In this document: positions 18,374 to 27,682 of the stretch, one piece after another
Layout of the letters: every line of letters starts with the position of its first letter
Numbering within the stretch: position 1 is the first letter of the stretch
Source of the DNA: Aureimonas jatrophae
GTDB taxonomy: Bacteria; Pseudomonadota; Alphaproteobacteria; Rhizobiales; Rhizobiaceae
DNA length: 64,000 bases
Direction of reading: 5' to 3'
NCBI RefSeq assembly: GCF_900104035.1
Contig: NZ_FNIT01000006.1
Span: 62,001 to 126,000, forward strand
Program-made: the position numbers and the translations under genes
Notes under the pieces: model-generated
Told to the model about the DNA's origin: nothing
Seen by the model: only the letters and a program-made list of their open reading frames with translations
The model's database searches: none

Positions 18374-20316
18374 CGGGCCACGCCCTCCGACGGTGCCTGG
18401 GCAACTGCGCCGAGGAGGTCGTGACGGGCGGCGAACTTCGTGATCCTGTCCTTGTTCATGTATCCCGAAGACATCAGGAGTTCGGCCAGCGCGGTGACGG
18501 CGGACTGGTGGCGGACCATCAGGGCGAGGGCATCGGAGTATGCGCGCCTGAGGATCGCCTCGACCGCGTTCTGCTCCGGTCGAGGACGGAAGACGAGCGA
18601 GGCCCCGAAGGCGTAGGCGCCTTCGAAGTCCGTGGCCAGACGCGTCGCGTTGGCAAGGTCGGAGTCGTCGTGACCCCCGGCTCCCGCCGACACGGATCCG
18701 ATAACGATCTCCTCGGCGGCCCGTCCCGAGAGAGTGACGAGGATCTCGCGTCGGACGGTGTCCGCCGAGATCTCCGTGACCGGGACGGGGTCGAAGCGGA
18801 CGGCGCCGCCCCCCGTGATCGAATCGACGAGGCTGACCGCGTACGGGACGACGCCCGACGCCAGCGCCGCGACGACGTGCCCGGCCTCGTGGATGGCGAT
18901 CACGCGACGCACCTCCTGCGACCTGGTGTCGGGCGGGAGGATCGCCGCCTGGACGTCGGCGACGCGGACCGCCCTTCCGGCCTGGCGCGCCGTCCGCCTA
19001 GCCTCCCTCGCGACCTGGACCATGTCGGCGCCGGTGGCCCTTCCCGCGACCGCGTCGCAGAACGGACGCACGCTCTCGGGCGAGACCGCGCCGTCGAGCT
19101 TCGAGGCGAGGATGCGCGACAGGTCGGTGGCGTCGGGCAGGTCGATCCGGACGGTCCGGTTGAGCCGCCCGGCCCGCGTCAGGGCCGGGTCGAGACGGTC
19201 GCCCCGGTTACAGGCCGCCATGACCGCGACACCGTCACGGCCCGACAGCCCGTCGATCTCCTCGAGCAGGGCGTTGATCACGGCGAAGTACCACGACCTG
19301 TTCCGGCCTTCCGATCCCCGGACCGGAAGCGAGTCGATCTCGTCGACGAAGAGGATGGAGGGTGCCACGGAACGGGCATGCGAGAAGTCGTTGTGGATCG
19401 CCCGGAGCACGTCGCCCAGGTGACCTTCCTCCGACCTCTGCCACGTCGAGTAGGACGTGGCGACGATCGGAATGCCAGCGGCCTGTGCCACCCTTCGGGC
19501 GAACTCGGTCTTGCCCGTGCCAGGAGGTCCGGTGAGGACGAGCGTCGAGTCGACCTCGCGCCAGGGCAACGCTCCGGACCGGAAGGCAGCGAGGTCCTCG
19601 ACGAACCGCCGGGCCCAGACCTTCGCCACACCGTACCCGACCATGTCGGCCAGCGGATCCGAGAGGGCCGCGTAGTCGGACGGACCGACGGCTCCCGTGT
19701 CTGCGATGTCATTCAGGAAGGCGAGGGCGGTCTCGACGGTCGTCGCCTTCTTGCAGACGAGATCGAGCATCGAGAGCGGCGCTCCGGTAGGCCAGGACCA
19801 GCCCGGGTCGAGTTTCGCCTCTTCGCCGAACACGTGACGCAGCGTCGCTGCCACGTCGGGTCCGGTCAGACGGGTCAGATCGACTTGGGCATCGAAGAGC
19901 GGGGCTGGATCCGGCCCCGTCACCTCGTCCAACACCACGACGATCTCGTTGATTGCGACCTGGCTGCCGAGGAACTCTAGATCGAGACGCCGGACCAGAT
20001 CCCTGTCCACCGGGCTGGCGGCGGCGCTCACGAAGGCGACGGAGGTGCGACGGTTTCCTCCGTCGGCGATCTCGAACACGGCCTCGATCGTCGCCTCGAC
20101 GATCTTCCGGTCGGTCTTGGAGACGACGACGCGAAGGACGTGCTGCATGTCCTTTCGCGTCGTCGGATCGTACTGCCTCAGAAGGGCGTGCTCGATCGCG
20201 ACCTGCGTCGGGTCGAGATGGGCGCGCAGATGGGCGACTAGGGCCTCGCGGTCCGCCTGCGTCCGATCCGTCGAGCGGGGCTCGCCCCCGAAGTTGGTGA
20301 TGTCCGACACGCTCAC
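18370..20316 (-). CDS. Soluble FtsH-like AAA+/M41 zinc metalloprotease
   Basis: 648 residues: an N-terminal region (~1-240) without membrane helices, then an AAA+ module with Walker A GPPGTGKT (263-270), Walker B ILFVDEID (321-328) and arginine-finger segment LTRAGRLNR, then an M41 peptidase with HEAGH (476-480) and a later Asp in HDDSDL as third zinc ligand. True FtsH is membrane-anchored; this one is not, and it differs in its N-terminal domain. The start is GTG 20316 with GGAGGG just upstream, overlapping the previous stop (GTGA). It is a substrate-specific ATP-dependent protease of unknown target inside transposon cargo. Confidence 0.82.
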   Translation of the reverse strand: MSVSDITNFGGEPRSTDRTQADREALVAHLRAHLDPTQVAIEHALLRQYDPTTRKDMQHVLRVVVSKTDRKIVEATIEAVFEIADGGNRRTSVAFVSAAASPVDRDLVRRLDLEFLGSQVAINEIVVVLDEVTGPDPAPLFDAQVDLTRLTGPDVAATLRHVFGEEAKLDPGWSWPTGAPLSMLDLVCKKATTVETALAFLNDIADTGAVGPSDYAALSDPLADMVGYGVAKVWARRFVEDLAAFRSGALPWREVDSTLVLTGPPGTGKTEFARRVAQAAGIPIVATSYSTWQRSEEGHLGDVLRAIHNDFSHARSVAPSILFVDEIDSLPVRGSEGRNRSWYFAVINALLEEIDGLSGRDGVAVMAACNRGDRLDPALTRAGRLNRTVRIDLPDATDLSRILASKLDGAVSPESVRPFCDAVAGRATGADMVQVAREARRTARQAGRAVRVADVQAAILPPDTRSQEVRRVIAIHEAGHVVAALASGVVPYAVSLVDSITGGGAVRFDPVPVTEISADTVRREILVTLSGRAAEEIVIGSVSAGAGGHDDSDLANATRLATDFEGAYAFGASLVFRPRPEQNAVEAILRRAYSDALALMVRHQSAVTALAELLMSSGYMNKDRITKFAARHDLLGAVAQAPSEGVAR

Positions 20317-20570
20317 GACCGTCCCTCCTGCAGATCCATGCGCTGCAGCATGGCGAGGGCGAGGCCGGAGGACGTGCTCCCGCCGTCGGCCTGGCGCCGG
20401 AGGGCACAGAGGATCCTCCCGTATTCCCTCCTGTCCCGACGCCGACGGGATCGATGGCGGATCGCCGCACCGATGGCGACGGTCGAAGGCATCTCGACGA
20501 CGTTGGTATCCGACGTGCGGGTGTGTGTGGGCGGGGACCTGCGTCCTGCCGTCCTGTTCTGATGTCTCAT
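20313..20570 (-). CDS. Small basic hypothetical protein upstream of the M41 gene
   Basis: 85 residues, Arg- and Thr-rich in the first 50 (RRSRRRRDRREYGRIL), ending LALAMLQRMDLQEGRS. Family not recognised. Its stop overlaps the GTG start of the AAA+/M41 gene, and an AGGGA ribosome site precedes ATG 20570. The overlap argues it is a real operon member. It could be an adaptor or substrate of the protease (inference). Confidence 0.5.
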   Translation of the reverse strand: MRHQNRTAGRRSPPTHTRTSDTNVVEMPSTVAIGAAIRHRSRRRRDRREYGRILCALRRQADGGSTSSGLALAMLQRMDLQEGRS

Positions 20571-20633
20571 GATCGTATCCCTGGCCGCTTCCGGGCCGTT
20601 TCCGAGGTTCGCGATGGAAGGCGTCGGCGAGCG

Positions 20634-20933
20634 TCAGACGCGCCGCAGGACGATCTCCGGATCGGCGTGGGATCCGTCCTCGAAGTCGGCGGCGAGCAGG
20701 CCCCGGTTCATGAGGACGACGATCTGGACGTAGGGATTGCAGTGGTGGCGACCGACGATGGCGAGCGCCTCGTCGAGCGGAACCGACGAGCCCGGGGCGG
20801 GGATCTGGTTCAGGAGTTCGACCTGACCGAGCGCGAGTGCTCGGTACGGAAACTCGTCGTTAACCACGATCCGATCGTGGATCTCTTCTGCATTGCGGAC
20901 ATGGTCCGCCATGGCGTATGGATGGTTACCCAT
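20634..20933 (-). CDS. Small hypothetical protein, first gene of the M41 operon
   Basis: 99 residues, MGNHPYAMADHVRNAEEI..., predicted mostly helical with a late beta-like VQIVVLMNRG. The ATG at 20933 is chosen because AAGGAG lies 8-14 bases upstream; upstream in-frame ATG 20987 has no such site. Family not recognised. It sits 63 bp before the 85-residue gene and probably starts the four-gene transcript. Confidence 0.6.
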   Translation of the reverse strand: MGNHPYAMADHVRNAEEIHDRIVVNDEFPYRALALGQVELLNQIPAPGSSVPLDEALAIVGRHHCNPYVQIVVLMNRGLLAADFEDGSHADPEIVLRRV

Positions 20934-21270
20934 TACCTGTAGCTCCTTAACAGCTATGGTTGTGGCAAGGCCGGAGAGTGGTTGCACCCGCTCTCTGGCC
21001 TGCTTTGCGTTGCCGTAGTTGGCAATGTGAAAGATATACCCGTAATGTTATAACGGGAAGGCGCTTCCCAATTTTCCGACCACCATGGTGAACGCGGTGT
21101 TATCGTGCGTGTTCAGATGGTTTCCGTGGGCGCATGTGGCTGTGGCATTGCTCGCCAAAGATGCTCGGTGAACCTATCCCTTAAGGGTACATCTCCAAAT
21201 CTGGACGTCTTGGCCACACCGGTTGATCTTCAACCCCGGTCCATCATGTGCCGTGACTGAGCACCTAGAA
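20934..21270. other. Intergenic region, probable promoter of the M41 operon
   Basis: No gene seen. On the minus strand, before the 99-residue gene, there are three inverted repeats: CCCGT/ACGGG around TATAACATT, TTGCC/GGCAA, and GGCC-GAGAG/CTCTC-GGCC. An operator-rich or structured leader is likely. Towards 21,185 there is a CCCTTAAGGG palindrome. The rest is unremarkable. Confidence 0.4.
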
Positions 21271-23649
21271 TCAGTTTGGCGCCAAACGAAGTCTCAGCTG
21301 CATCTGTGTTCGTGCGATGGCATCGGCTTCATCGCACACTAGCGGACGGCCGAGCAGATAGCCTTGCGCTGTCCCGCAGCCGAGTTCCAGAAGGTTCTGC
21401 AACTGGCTTTCCTGTTCGATGCCTTCAGCCGTGGTGTCGATATTCAACTCCCGTGCCATGGACACGACGGCACGTATGATGGCTGCGGCGCCTGGATCGC
21501 TTGTGGATGCTGCGATGAAGCTTCGGTCGATCTTGATGCGATCGACCTTGAATGCACGCAGATGAGCGAGCGACGAATAGCCCGTTCCAAAGTCATCCAT
21601 CGCGATGCGAACGCCCAACGCGCGCAGGCTTGTGAGGGTTAAAGCGATCTGAGCGCTATTCTCGACCATGGCGGTTTCCGTGATCTCGATCTCGATCCGC
21701 TTTGGGGATACGCAGTGCTTCGTAAGCGTCTGCGCAAGTTGTGAGACAAGCGCTGCCGATCGCAACTGGATGGCCGACACATTGATCGACATGTAGACGT
21801 GATCTGGCCACAACGCGGCCTGCCGACATGCGGCATCGATCACCCAAGCACCAATCGAGGTGATCATCCCGGAGCTTTCGGCAATTGGGATAAACTCGGC
21901 GGGTGAAACGATGCCGCGTTGAGGATGACGCCAGCGCAAAAGCGCCTCGAACCCGGTCAGTGTTCGTCCGGGCAGACTGTAGAGAGGTTGATACCAAAGT
22001 TCGAGTTGATCGGCGTCGAGAGCTTCGGAAAGATCCTGTTCGAGAAGGCGCTTGTTGGCCTCGTCTTCCAACATCCCGTCCCGGTATGTCTCGAACCGGT
22101 TTCGACCTCCGTTCTTAGCGGCGTAAAGCGCCAGATCCGCCTTCTGCTGAACGATCGAGGTATCATCGCCTGGCTCGGCCGCGGCGATCCCGATGCTGCA
22201 CCCGATCGCCACGACGTGCGGATTGATCTCGAATGGGATGGCTATGGATGTCGTAATGTCCTGGGCCAGAGCGATCGCCCGTTCCCTGGGTGCCGATACG
22301 AGCACGGCCAACTCGTCACCGCCAAGTCGGAAAGCTTGTTCTGACGGTTGAAGGAGTGTCGAGATGCGGGCCGTGACGTGTCGTAGGAGTTCGTCGCCGA
22401 CGGCATGCCCCAGACGGTCATTGACGCTCTTGAAGCGATCGAGGTCGATCATTAACATCGTCACCCGGCCTTGAGAGAGGAGATCCTCCATCGACTGCGC
22501 GAACATCCGGCGGTTCTTCAGTCCCGTCAGGGCATCGTGGAATGCCATGTGGGCGATCGTCTTCTGTCCGTTTCGCGCTTCGGTGACGTCCTCATATGTC
22601 AGGATCGCTCCGCCTCGCGCGACAGGTTGGCAAGCGACGGCGAGGATGGTGCCGTCGTCGAAGTGATGTTCGAGACGGGTGGGTGTGATCGACCGCATCC
22701 AGGTCTGATGGTTGTCGAGAACCCGCCTGACGCGCTCGCTGTCCCATCCGGCTCGACGACCGATGGCTGCTATGTAGCTCTCCAGCGTCATGCCGATCCT
22801 GAGCTCGTCCTTGCCCAAGTGAAACAGGGCATGAACTCGCTCATTGACGAGCGTCACCAACCCGCTGGACGAGAGCATCGTCAGTCCGTTCGACATATTG
22901 GCGAGGGCGTCAGACGCCGTTGCCCGGGCCTTCGTATCGATAAAGCTACTCGCGAAGCCCGATCCGACGATAAACGAGCCGACGCAGGCAACCGCAAACG
23001 CAAGGGCGTTCAAAGCCTCCGGATCGGAATAGGATCCATCGATCAGCATCGGCGAGACACGAAACGCCGTCATGCCTGTGAAGTGAAGACCGATGATGGA
23101 AAGAAAGAAGAGAAAAGTCGCCAGATGAGGGCGGACGTGCTCGTCCCCAACTCTGAGTGCCGCATGCAAGCTCGCCGCAGAGAGCACGCAGGAGATGAAG
23201 ATCGAGGCGGCTAGGAACGACCGGTCCCAACTCACGATACCTTGGACGCGGTAGGCGAGCATTCCTGTGTAGTGCATCACCACAATGGAAAGACCAACGA
23301 CGGCGCCCCCGATCGCTGGTGCGCTCGGTCGTTTCGAGGTGGCGATAAGGAAGCCGATGCCGGAGCCTGTCATGGCCACCAGCAGCGAGACGATCGTCAG
23401 AACCGGATCGAAGCCGATCGGTAGACCGGGCTCATAGCCCAGCATTGCAACGAAGTGAGTGCACCAGATCGAGGCTCCGGTGACGAAGGCCGACAGTACG
23501 ACCCAGGCCAGCTTCTCCAACGAGTCGGCTGTCGCAGCTCGAAGAAACAGGCGAACCATGGCCCAGGAGCCGGAACCGCAGATGACGGCTGCCATGAGCA
23601 CAAGCCATAGATTGTGGTGTTCAATGATACATCCGACGACCGTCATCAT
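21271..23649 (-). CDS. MHYT-PAS-GGDEF-EAL cyclic-di-GMP signalling protein
   Basis: 792 residues. The N-terminal seven-helix MHYT sensor (~1-250) has three copies of the motif (CTHFVAMLGY, VMHYTGMLAY, LHFTGMTAF), proposed to bind metal and sense O2, CO or NO. A PAS-like linker (~250-350) follows, then GGDEF with RLGGDELAVL, so the cyclase site is intact (GGDEL). The EAL domain has GFEALLRWRHPQRG and MDDFGTGYSSLAHL, so the phosphodiesterase residues are also present. It may make and/or degrade c-di-GMP at the inner membrane. Base composition is less GC-rich than the neighbours. Confidence 0.92.
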   Translation of the reverse strand: MMTVVGCIIEHHNLWLVLMAAVICGSGSWAMVRLFLRAATADSLEKLAWVVLSAFVTGASIWCTHFVAMLGYEPGLPIGFDPVLTIVSLLVAMTGSGIGFLIATSKRPSAPAIGGAVVGLSIVVMHYTGMLAYRVQGIVSWDRSFLAASIFISCVLSAASLHAALRVGDEHVRPHLATFLFFLSIIGLHFTGMTAFRVSPMLIDGSYSDPEALNALAFAVACVGSFIVGSGFASSFIDTKARATASDALANMSNGLTMLSSSGLVTLVNERVHALFHLGKDELRIGMTLESYIAAIGRRAGWDSERVRRVLDNHQTWMRSITPTRLEHHFDDGTILAVACQPVARGGAILTYEDVTEARNGQKTIAHMAFHDALTGLKNRRMFAQSMEDLLSQGRVTMLMIDLDRFKSVNDRLGHAVGDELLRHVTARISTLLQPSEQAFRLGGDELAVLVSAPRERAIALAQDITTSIAIPFEINPHVVAIGCSIGIAAAEPGDDTSIVQQKADLALYAAKNGGRNRFETYRDGMLEDEANKRLLEQDLSEALDADQLELWYQPLYSLPGRTLTGFEALLRWRHPQRGIVSPAEFIPIAESSGMITSIGAWVIDAACRQAALWPDHVYMSINVSAIQLRSAALVSQLAQTLTKHCVSPKRIEIEITETAMVENSAQIALTLTSLRALGVRIAMDDFGTGYSSLAHLRAFKVDRIKIDRSFIAASTSDPGAAAIIRAVVSMARELNIDTTAEGIEQESQLQNLLELGCGTAQGYLLGRPLVCDEADAIARTQMQLRLRLAPN

Positions 23650-24010
23650 GTTGGAACGATAAATCTTGCCTCGAGGAGGAGCGTGGACAGAATCGAATGC
23701 GATTCGAGGTGCCAGCGCCCCAACCTATCGCGCGTCAGGTTATTGCCTGACTAAAGGTCGGTGACAAAACTGTTGGGCTTGGATGCATCAGACGTGAGTG
23801 CCGCGCGATTTCGGAACGCCACTCTACTCATGACTGAGCTTCCACAGCGCACAGCGAAGCGACAGAGTGGAGCCGGTGAAATGAACCTACCCATCGTCAT
23901 CGCGGCGAAACCAAGCTCCTGCTTGCCTTTGGTGCCAGATTCGGCACTGCGAGACGCTTTCCGCGGTGACGCTTGAGATCGTAGCTGTGTTCGAGAACGG
24001 CTTGCCGCGC
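23650..24010. other. Intergenic region with no clear gene
   Basis: 361 bp between the MHYT-GGDEF-EAL and DedA genes. Short open frames on both strands (e.g. 23761-23976) have no ribosome site and no family resemblance. The stretch may include worn IS sequence, but I cannot identify it. The promoter of the GGDEF-EAL gene should lie near 23,660-23,760. Confidence 0.35.
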
Positions 24011-24580
24011 CTACGAACGAACCAGCGCCCAACGGCGTCGCGTCCACAGGGCTAGGGCGCCAACGAACAGAAGCGCACCGACGATGGAAACGAGAAGGCG
24101 GTGATGCGAACGCAACTGCCCGAAGATCGTCTCGATGCCATGTCCGAACCAGTACCCGGCGGAGACAAAGACGAGTGCCCAGGTTGCAGCCGCAGCGGCA
24201 TTGATGACGACGAAGCGCAGTGCTGGAAGTTGTGTGGTTCCGATCGCGATCGGGCTAACGGTCCGGAAGCCGTAGACAAACCGAAAGCCGAAGGTGAACA
24301 GGAGGGGGCGTTTCTCGAAGGCGTTCAAAGCCTTTGCAAAGAACGGTTTAGCGCTGATCCGTCGGACGAAGCGTGCGTTACGAAAGAAGCGCCCGCAGAC
24401 GAAAAAGATCTGATCGGCCGTGAACGAGCCAAGGCCCGCCGCCAGGACCGTCGGCCAGAAGCCGAGCGTTCCTGCATGGGCGGCGACGCCAGCCAGAACC
24501 GCAACGGTCTCCCCCTCAAAACCGGCACCGAGGAAGATGGCCGGAAGACCGTACTGCGCGACGAGGGTCTCGATCGTCAT
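24011..24580 (-). CDS. DedA family membrane protein
   Basis: 189 residues. The DedA/SNARE-associated fold shows as FLGAGFEGETVAVLAG, then FTADQIFFVCGRFFRNA, and the conserved RFVYGFRTVSPIAIGTT with arginines needed for transport in characterised members. Four to five hydrophobic helices. DedA proteins recycle undecaprenyl phosphate or other lipid carriers and keep proton-motive-force-dependent functions (family knowledge). It lies downstream of the rhodopsin/blh pair on the same strand, 149 bp after blh. Confidence 0.85.
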   Translation of the reverse strand: MTIETLVAQYGLPAIFLGAGFEGETVAVLAGVAAHAGTLGFWPTVLAAGLGSFTADQIFFVCGRFFRNARFVRRISAKPFFAKALNAFEKRPLLFTFGFRFVYGFRTVSPIAIGTTQLPALRFVVINAAAAATWALVFVSAGYWFGHGIETIFGQLRSHHRLLVSIVGALLFVGALALWTRRRWALVRS

Positions 24581-24729
24581 TTGGACTCATGAAATGAACA
24601 TACGGTGCGGGGGCGAAGTAGTTAGAGATATGGATGAGACCGCTACAAACAGTTCATCGCAGAACGTTCGATAGGCAGTGTATCTGATCGTGGTAGGCGT
24701 CCTCCGCCACGGGTAAGTCGTCGTCAGAC

Positions 24730-25653
24730 TCAACGTTCAGACGGCGCTGCCCGCCGTTCAAACAACGGGGTCACCAGCATGTGCGGCACGGTCAGGGCTG
24801 CAAGACCGATGAACACAACGTTCAGTGCAGGCGCCTGACCGCTAGCGAACAGAGCTGCTAGCGACGCGAACAGGATGGCGGCACCGACCAGCGTCGGCGA
24901 GCAGGCCAGGAGATACGCACGAAGGGTCGGCAGGTGAAGTGTCGCCATGCGTTCGTGCGTCTGGCCTCGGCTGTGGACGAGCGCGAAGACCAGCGCAAAG
25001 CCGACCAGCGGCGAGAAGGTCAAGAGGGCTCCCGCAATTAGCACCAGTTCCAGCGCTGATGCGCGTTCCCGGTCCCGGAGACGTAAGACGACGGCTAGCG
25101 ACGCCAAGGCCAGCACTGGCAGCGCGAGGAACGAGGCCACTCCTGCGAGCGCATCGCCTCCCGGTGATGTCGAGAGCGCCGCGAAGAGCTGCGCCAGCGC
25201 CTCGGCATGGAACAGCGCGGGAAGCGTGATCGGCATCAGGCCTCGAGCCACGCGCTCGGCCCAGCGCATTCCATCCGACACGTCGTCGATCGCGAAGTGC
25301 ACGGCGGACAAGGCCAGGAAGGCCGCTAGCGTCGCGCCGGGTGCTGCATGCCAAAGGACGAGCGTGATGGCGACGGCGCCGAGATAGAGAACGAGAAAGG
25401 CGAGAAGGCGGACGGGGTCGTCCCGCATCCGGCGTCCCGCCATGGCCGCCAGATGGTCGCTGGCCCCGTGTGGAAGACCCAGACCGAGGATCAGGATCGC
25501 AGCGAACACAAGAGGCACGGGGCCGGCGGCGATATCGGCCGCCAGTCCCAGGAGCGCGAAGCCGCCCGCCCACAGAAGGCGGCTGGAGGGCCGCCTCGAT
25601 GATGCGACGCGTCCGGATGGAAGCGTCGCGGGGGTCAGGTGAACGAGCGTCAT
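24730..25653 (-). CDS. blh: Brp/Blh-family beta-carotene 15,15'-dioxygenase
   Basis: 307 residues, all-helical membrane protein with the conserved histidine sites of Blh: LPHGASDHLAAM, SAVHFAIDD, LVHSRGQTHERM and LTVPHMLVTP. These bind the iron that cleaves beta-carotene into two retinals. It lies 20 bp behind the rhodopsin gene on the same strand, so one transcript makes opsin and chromophore. No carotenoid genes are in the window, so beta-carotene must come from elsewhere in the genome. Confidence 0.88.
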   Translation of the reverse strand: MTLVHLTPATLPSGRVASSRRPSSRLLWAGGFALLGLAADIAAGPVPLVFAAILILGLGLPHGASDHLAAMAGRRMRDDPVRLLAFLVLYLGAVAITLVLWHAAPGATLAAFLALSAVHFAIDDVSDGMRWAERVARGLMPITLPALFHAEALAQLFAALSTSPGGDALAGVASFLALPVLALASLAVVLRLRDRERASALELVLIAGALLTFSPLVGFALVFALVHSRGQTHERMATLHLPTLRAYLLACSPTLVGAAILFASLAALFASGQAPALNVVFIGLAALTVPHMLVTPLFERRAAPSER

Positions 25654-25673
25654 CGAAAATCGCGTCCCTGCCG

Positions 25674-26381
25674 TCAGGCGAGGCGACGCTCTTCGCGCTT
25701 CACGAGTTCGGGCTCTGCCTTCTTGAGACGCTCGCCAGCGGTGAAGCCGTAGACGACCTTGGCGATGATATCGAGGATCAGGATGGCCCAGACGCTGGCA
25801 GCGCCGGAGATGATGCCGAGACCCTCGGGACCGACCGCGAACACCACCGGGTAGATCAGCCAGACCACGGAGAGCTGAAGGGCGTTCTTGCGGTAGACCT
25901 CGTTGAGCGCACCGCCGTAGCTAGCCGAGCGCTCGCGCAGCGGTCCCCAGAGCATGAAGTAGACGCCCGCGAACGCCGCGCAGGACCACAAGAACCAGAC
26001 GAGGCGGGTCGAGCCGTCGAGGCTCATGGCCGACAGGAGACCCGTCAGGATCATGAGGGCGTCGAGACCGACGATAGCGACGACGTAGCCGCCCTGGCGA
26101 GGATGCTCGTGGAGCGCGAGGGCAACCAGGCTCGACAGGAGCAGAGGTGTCGTGAAGATCCAGTCGCCGTAGCGTGGCACGTAGAGGGTGACCCCGTCCC
26201 CCCGGTCCATGACGAAGGTGCCGAGATACATGGCCAGATAGGCGGTGGCCGCGATGAACGGCACCAGCGCATGGATCTGTGTGTGGTGTCGGATCGCACT
26301 GGCCTTCGAGCCGGTAACGTAGATCCCGATGGATGCGATCGACATCACGATGAAGCCGATCAAAAGGGCAGTGCTTTCCAT
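25674..26381 (-). CDS. Light-driven proton pump rhodopsin of the DTS type
   Basis: 235 residues from ATG 26381 (a TTG three codons upstream is a poorer start). Seven helices. Helix C reads RYGDWIFTTPLLLSS: D73 is the proton acceptor, T77 follows, and S84 sits where bacteriorhodopsin has its D96 donor, giving a D-T-S motif. Leu81 at the tuning position suggests green absorption. Helix G has LILDIIAKVVYGF with D204 and the retinal-binding K208. Outward proton pumping is the expected role; the missing carboxylate donor matches the DTG/DTS group of eubacterial pumps. Confidence 0.92.
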   Translation of the reverse strand: MESTALLIGFIVMSIASIGIYVTGSKASAIRHHTQIHALVPFIAATAYLAMYLGTFVMDRGDGVTLYVPRYGDWIFTTPLLLSSLVALALHEHPRQGGYVVAIVGLDALMILTGLLSAMSLDGSTRLVWFLWSCAAFAGVYFMLWGPLRERSASYGGALNEVYRKNALQLSVVWLIYPVVFAVGPEGLGIISGAASVWAILILDIIAKVVYGFTAGERLKKAEPELVKREERRLA

Positions 26382-26390
26382 ATGTCCCAA

Positions 26391-26668
26391 CCTTACGAGA
26401 ATTTAACGTCGCGGACATGTGTCCAAGCGGAATTGCCGCAAGAGGTTGCCACGCAATTTAATGTTGCGGGTTGATGATCGGGTGCGGTCATAAGTTATGT
26501 AAGCTACTGTTTGTGATACATTATTGAGTTAAAATCTCGGGCTTCCGCCTATTCGGCCGGATGTTTCTTCAACCGATGAAACGACCATGTACGGAACATT
26601 AAATTTCAAGAGGGGGCATTGCCCATTTGGTTCAGCCGGCGAATTAGTCGTCCACAAAGAGTGGCTGG
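26391..26668. promoter_or_regulatory. AT-rich divergent promoter region between rhodopsin and SDR
   Basis: 278 bp, clearly more AT-rich than the genes on either side (e.g. TTATGTAAGC, TACATTATTGAGTTAAAAT). It must serve the rhodopsin-blh transcript leftwards and the SDR-GH15-cyo transcript rightwards. I see no clear sigma-70 pair or photoreceptor-type operator. Confidence 0.5.
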
Positions 26669-27670
26669 ATGGAACCCTTGAATAAGATTGCTGTCATTAC
26701 GGGCGCTGGCGCCGGGGTTGGGCGTGCAACGGCCGACGAGTTCGCCCGTGCGGGCTACGACGTGGTTCTCCTGTCGCGGGATCCCGAACGGTTGGAGCGC
26801 GCGGCAAGCTACGCGCGGAGCCAAGGCGTTCGAGCCCTCGCGATCCCGACCGACGTGGCGGACGCCGCGGCCGTGGAAGCTGCCGCTGATCGGGCCGAAC
26901 GCGAACTTGGCGCCATCGACGTATGGGTCAACGTCGCCATGGCAACGGTGTTCTCGCCCGTATCGAAGCTGACACCCGAGGAGGTCGAGCGAGGGACGCG
27001 CGTGACCTATCTCGGTCAGGTCCACGGCATGATGTCGGCGCTCAAGCGGATGCGCACTCGCGACCGCGGCGTCATCGTGAACGTCGGCTCGGCCTTGGCC
27101 TATCGCTCCGTTCCCCTCCAGTCGGTCTACTGCGGCGCCAAGGCGGCCATCCGGGGCTTCACGGACTCGCTGCGGTCCGAGATCATCCACGACAAGCTGA
27201 ACGTCCGCCTCACCATGGTGGACCTTCCCGCCGTGAACACGCCGCAGTTCGACTGGGCGCTGAACAAGATGGGGCGCCGTCCCCAGCCCGTTCCCCCGAT
27301 CTTCGAGCCCGAGGTCCCGGCCCGCGCCATCCGTTTCGCCGCGGAGCACGACCGGCGCAACGTCTGGGTCGGCTACCCCACCGTCCAGGCGATCCTTGGG
27401 AACCGGATCGCGCCGGGGCTTCTCGACCGCTACCTCGCCCGGAGCGGCTATTCCGGCCAGCTCACGCAGGAGCCGAAGCCGGAGGACGCGCCGAGCAACC
27501 TCTTCGAGCCTGTGAAAGGCGACTACGGCTCGCACGGACGCTTCGACAGCCGCTCCAAGCCGCGCAGCATCCAGATGTTCACGGACCGCCACCGCACGGC
27601 GTTCTGGGGTCTCGCCGGGCTTCTGGCGATCCTCGGCCTCCATCGCCTCGCGCGTCGCTTCGACGTGTGA
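26669..27670 (+). CDS. SDR family oxidoreductase with C-terminal membrane helix
   Basis: 333 residues. The SDR core has TGAGAGVGRATAD, the less usual NVAMA in place of NNAG, and YCGAKAA with the YxxxK pair. The C-terminus adds about 70 residues ending in a hydrophobic helix (WGLAGLLAILGLHRL), so it is probably tail-anchored. Substrate unknown. It is 12 bp from the GH15 gene and probably opens a transcript running through the quinol oxidase genes. Confidence 0.88.
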   Translation: MEPLNKIAVITGAGAGVGRATADEFARAGYDVVLLSRDPERLERAASYARSQGVRALAIPTDVADAAAVEAAADRAERELGAIDVWVNVAMATVFSPVSKLTPEEVERGTRVTYLGQVHGMMSALKRMRTRDRGVIVNVGSALAYRSVPLQSVYCGAKAAIRGFTDSLRSEIIHDKLNVRLTMVDLPAVNTPQFDWALNKMGRRPQPVPPIFEPEVPARAIRFAAEHDRRNVWVGYPTVQAILGNRIAPGLLDRYLARSGYSGQLTQEPKPEDAPSNLFEPVKGDYGSHGRFDSRSKPRSIQMFTDRHRTAFWGLAGLLAILGLHRLARRFDV

Positions 27671-27682
27671 CGGGCGGAGCCG

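Noticed and set aside
17133-18404. 423-codon minus-strand frame overlapping the 385-residue gene
   Set aside because: Arg/Pro/Gly-rich shadow sequence; the 17216-18373 frame starts with an ATGA overlap with the M41 gene and has protein-like composition in its second half.
18370-20316. Housekeeping FtsH
   Set aside because: Lacks the two N-terminal membrane helices, has an unrelated N-terminal domain of about 240 residues and lies in a small unknown operon.
23761-23976. 71-codon plus-strand frame between GGDEF-EAL and DedA genes
   Set aside because: No ribosome site, no family resemblance, and a competing frame on the other strand; probably chance.
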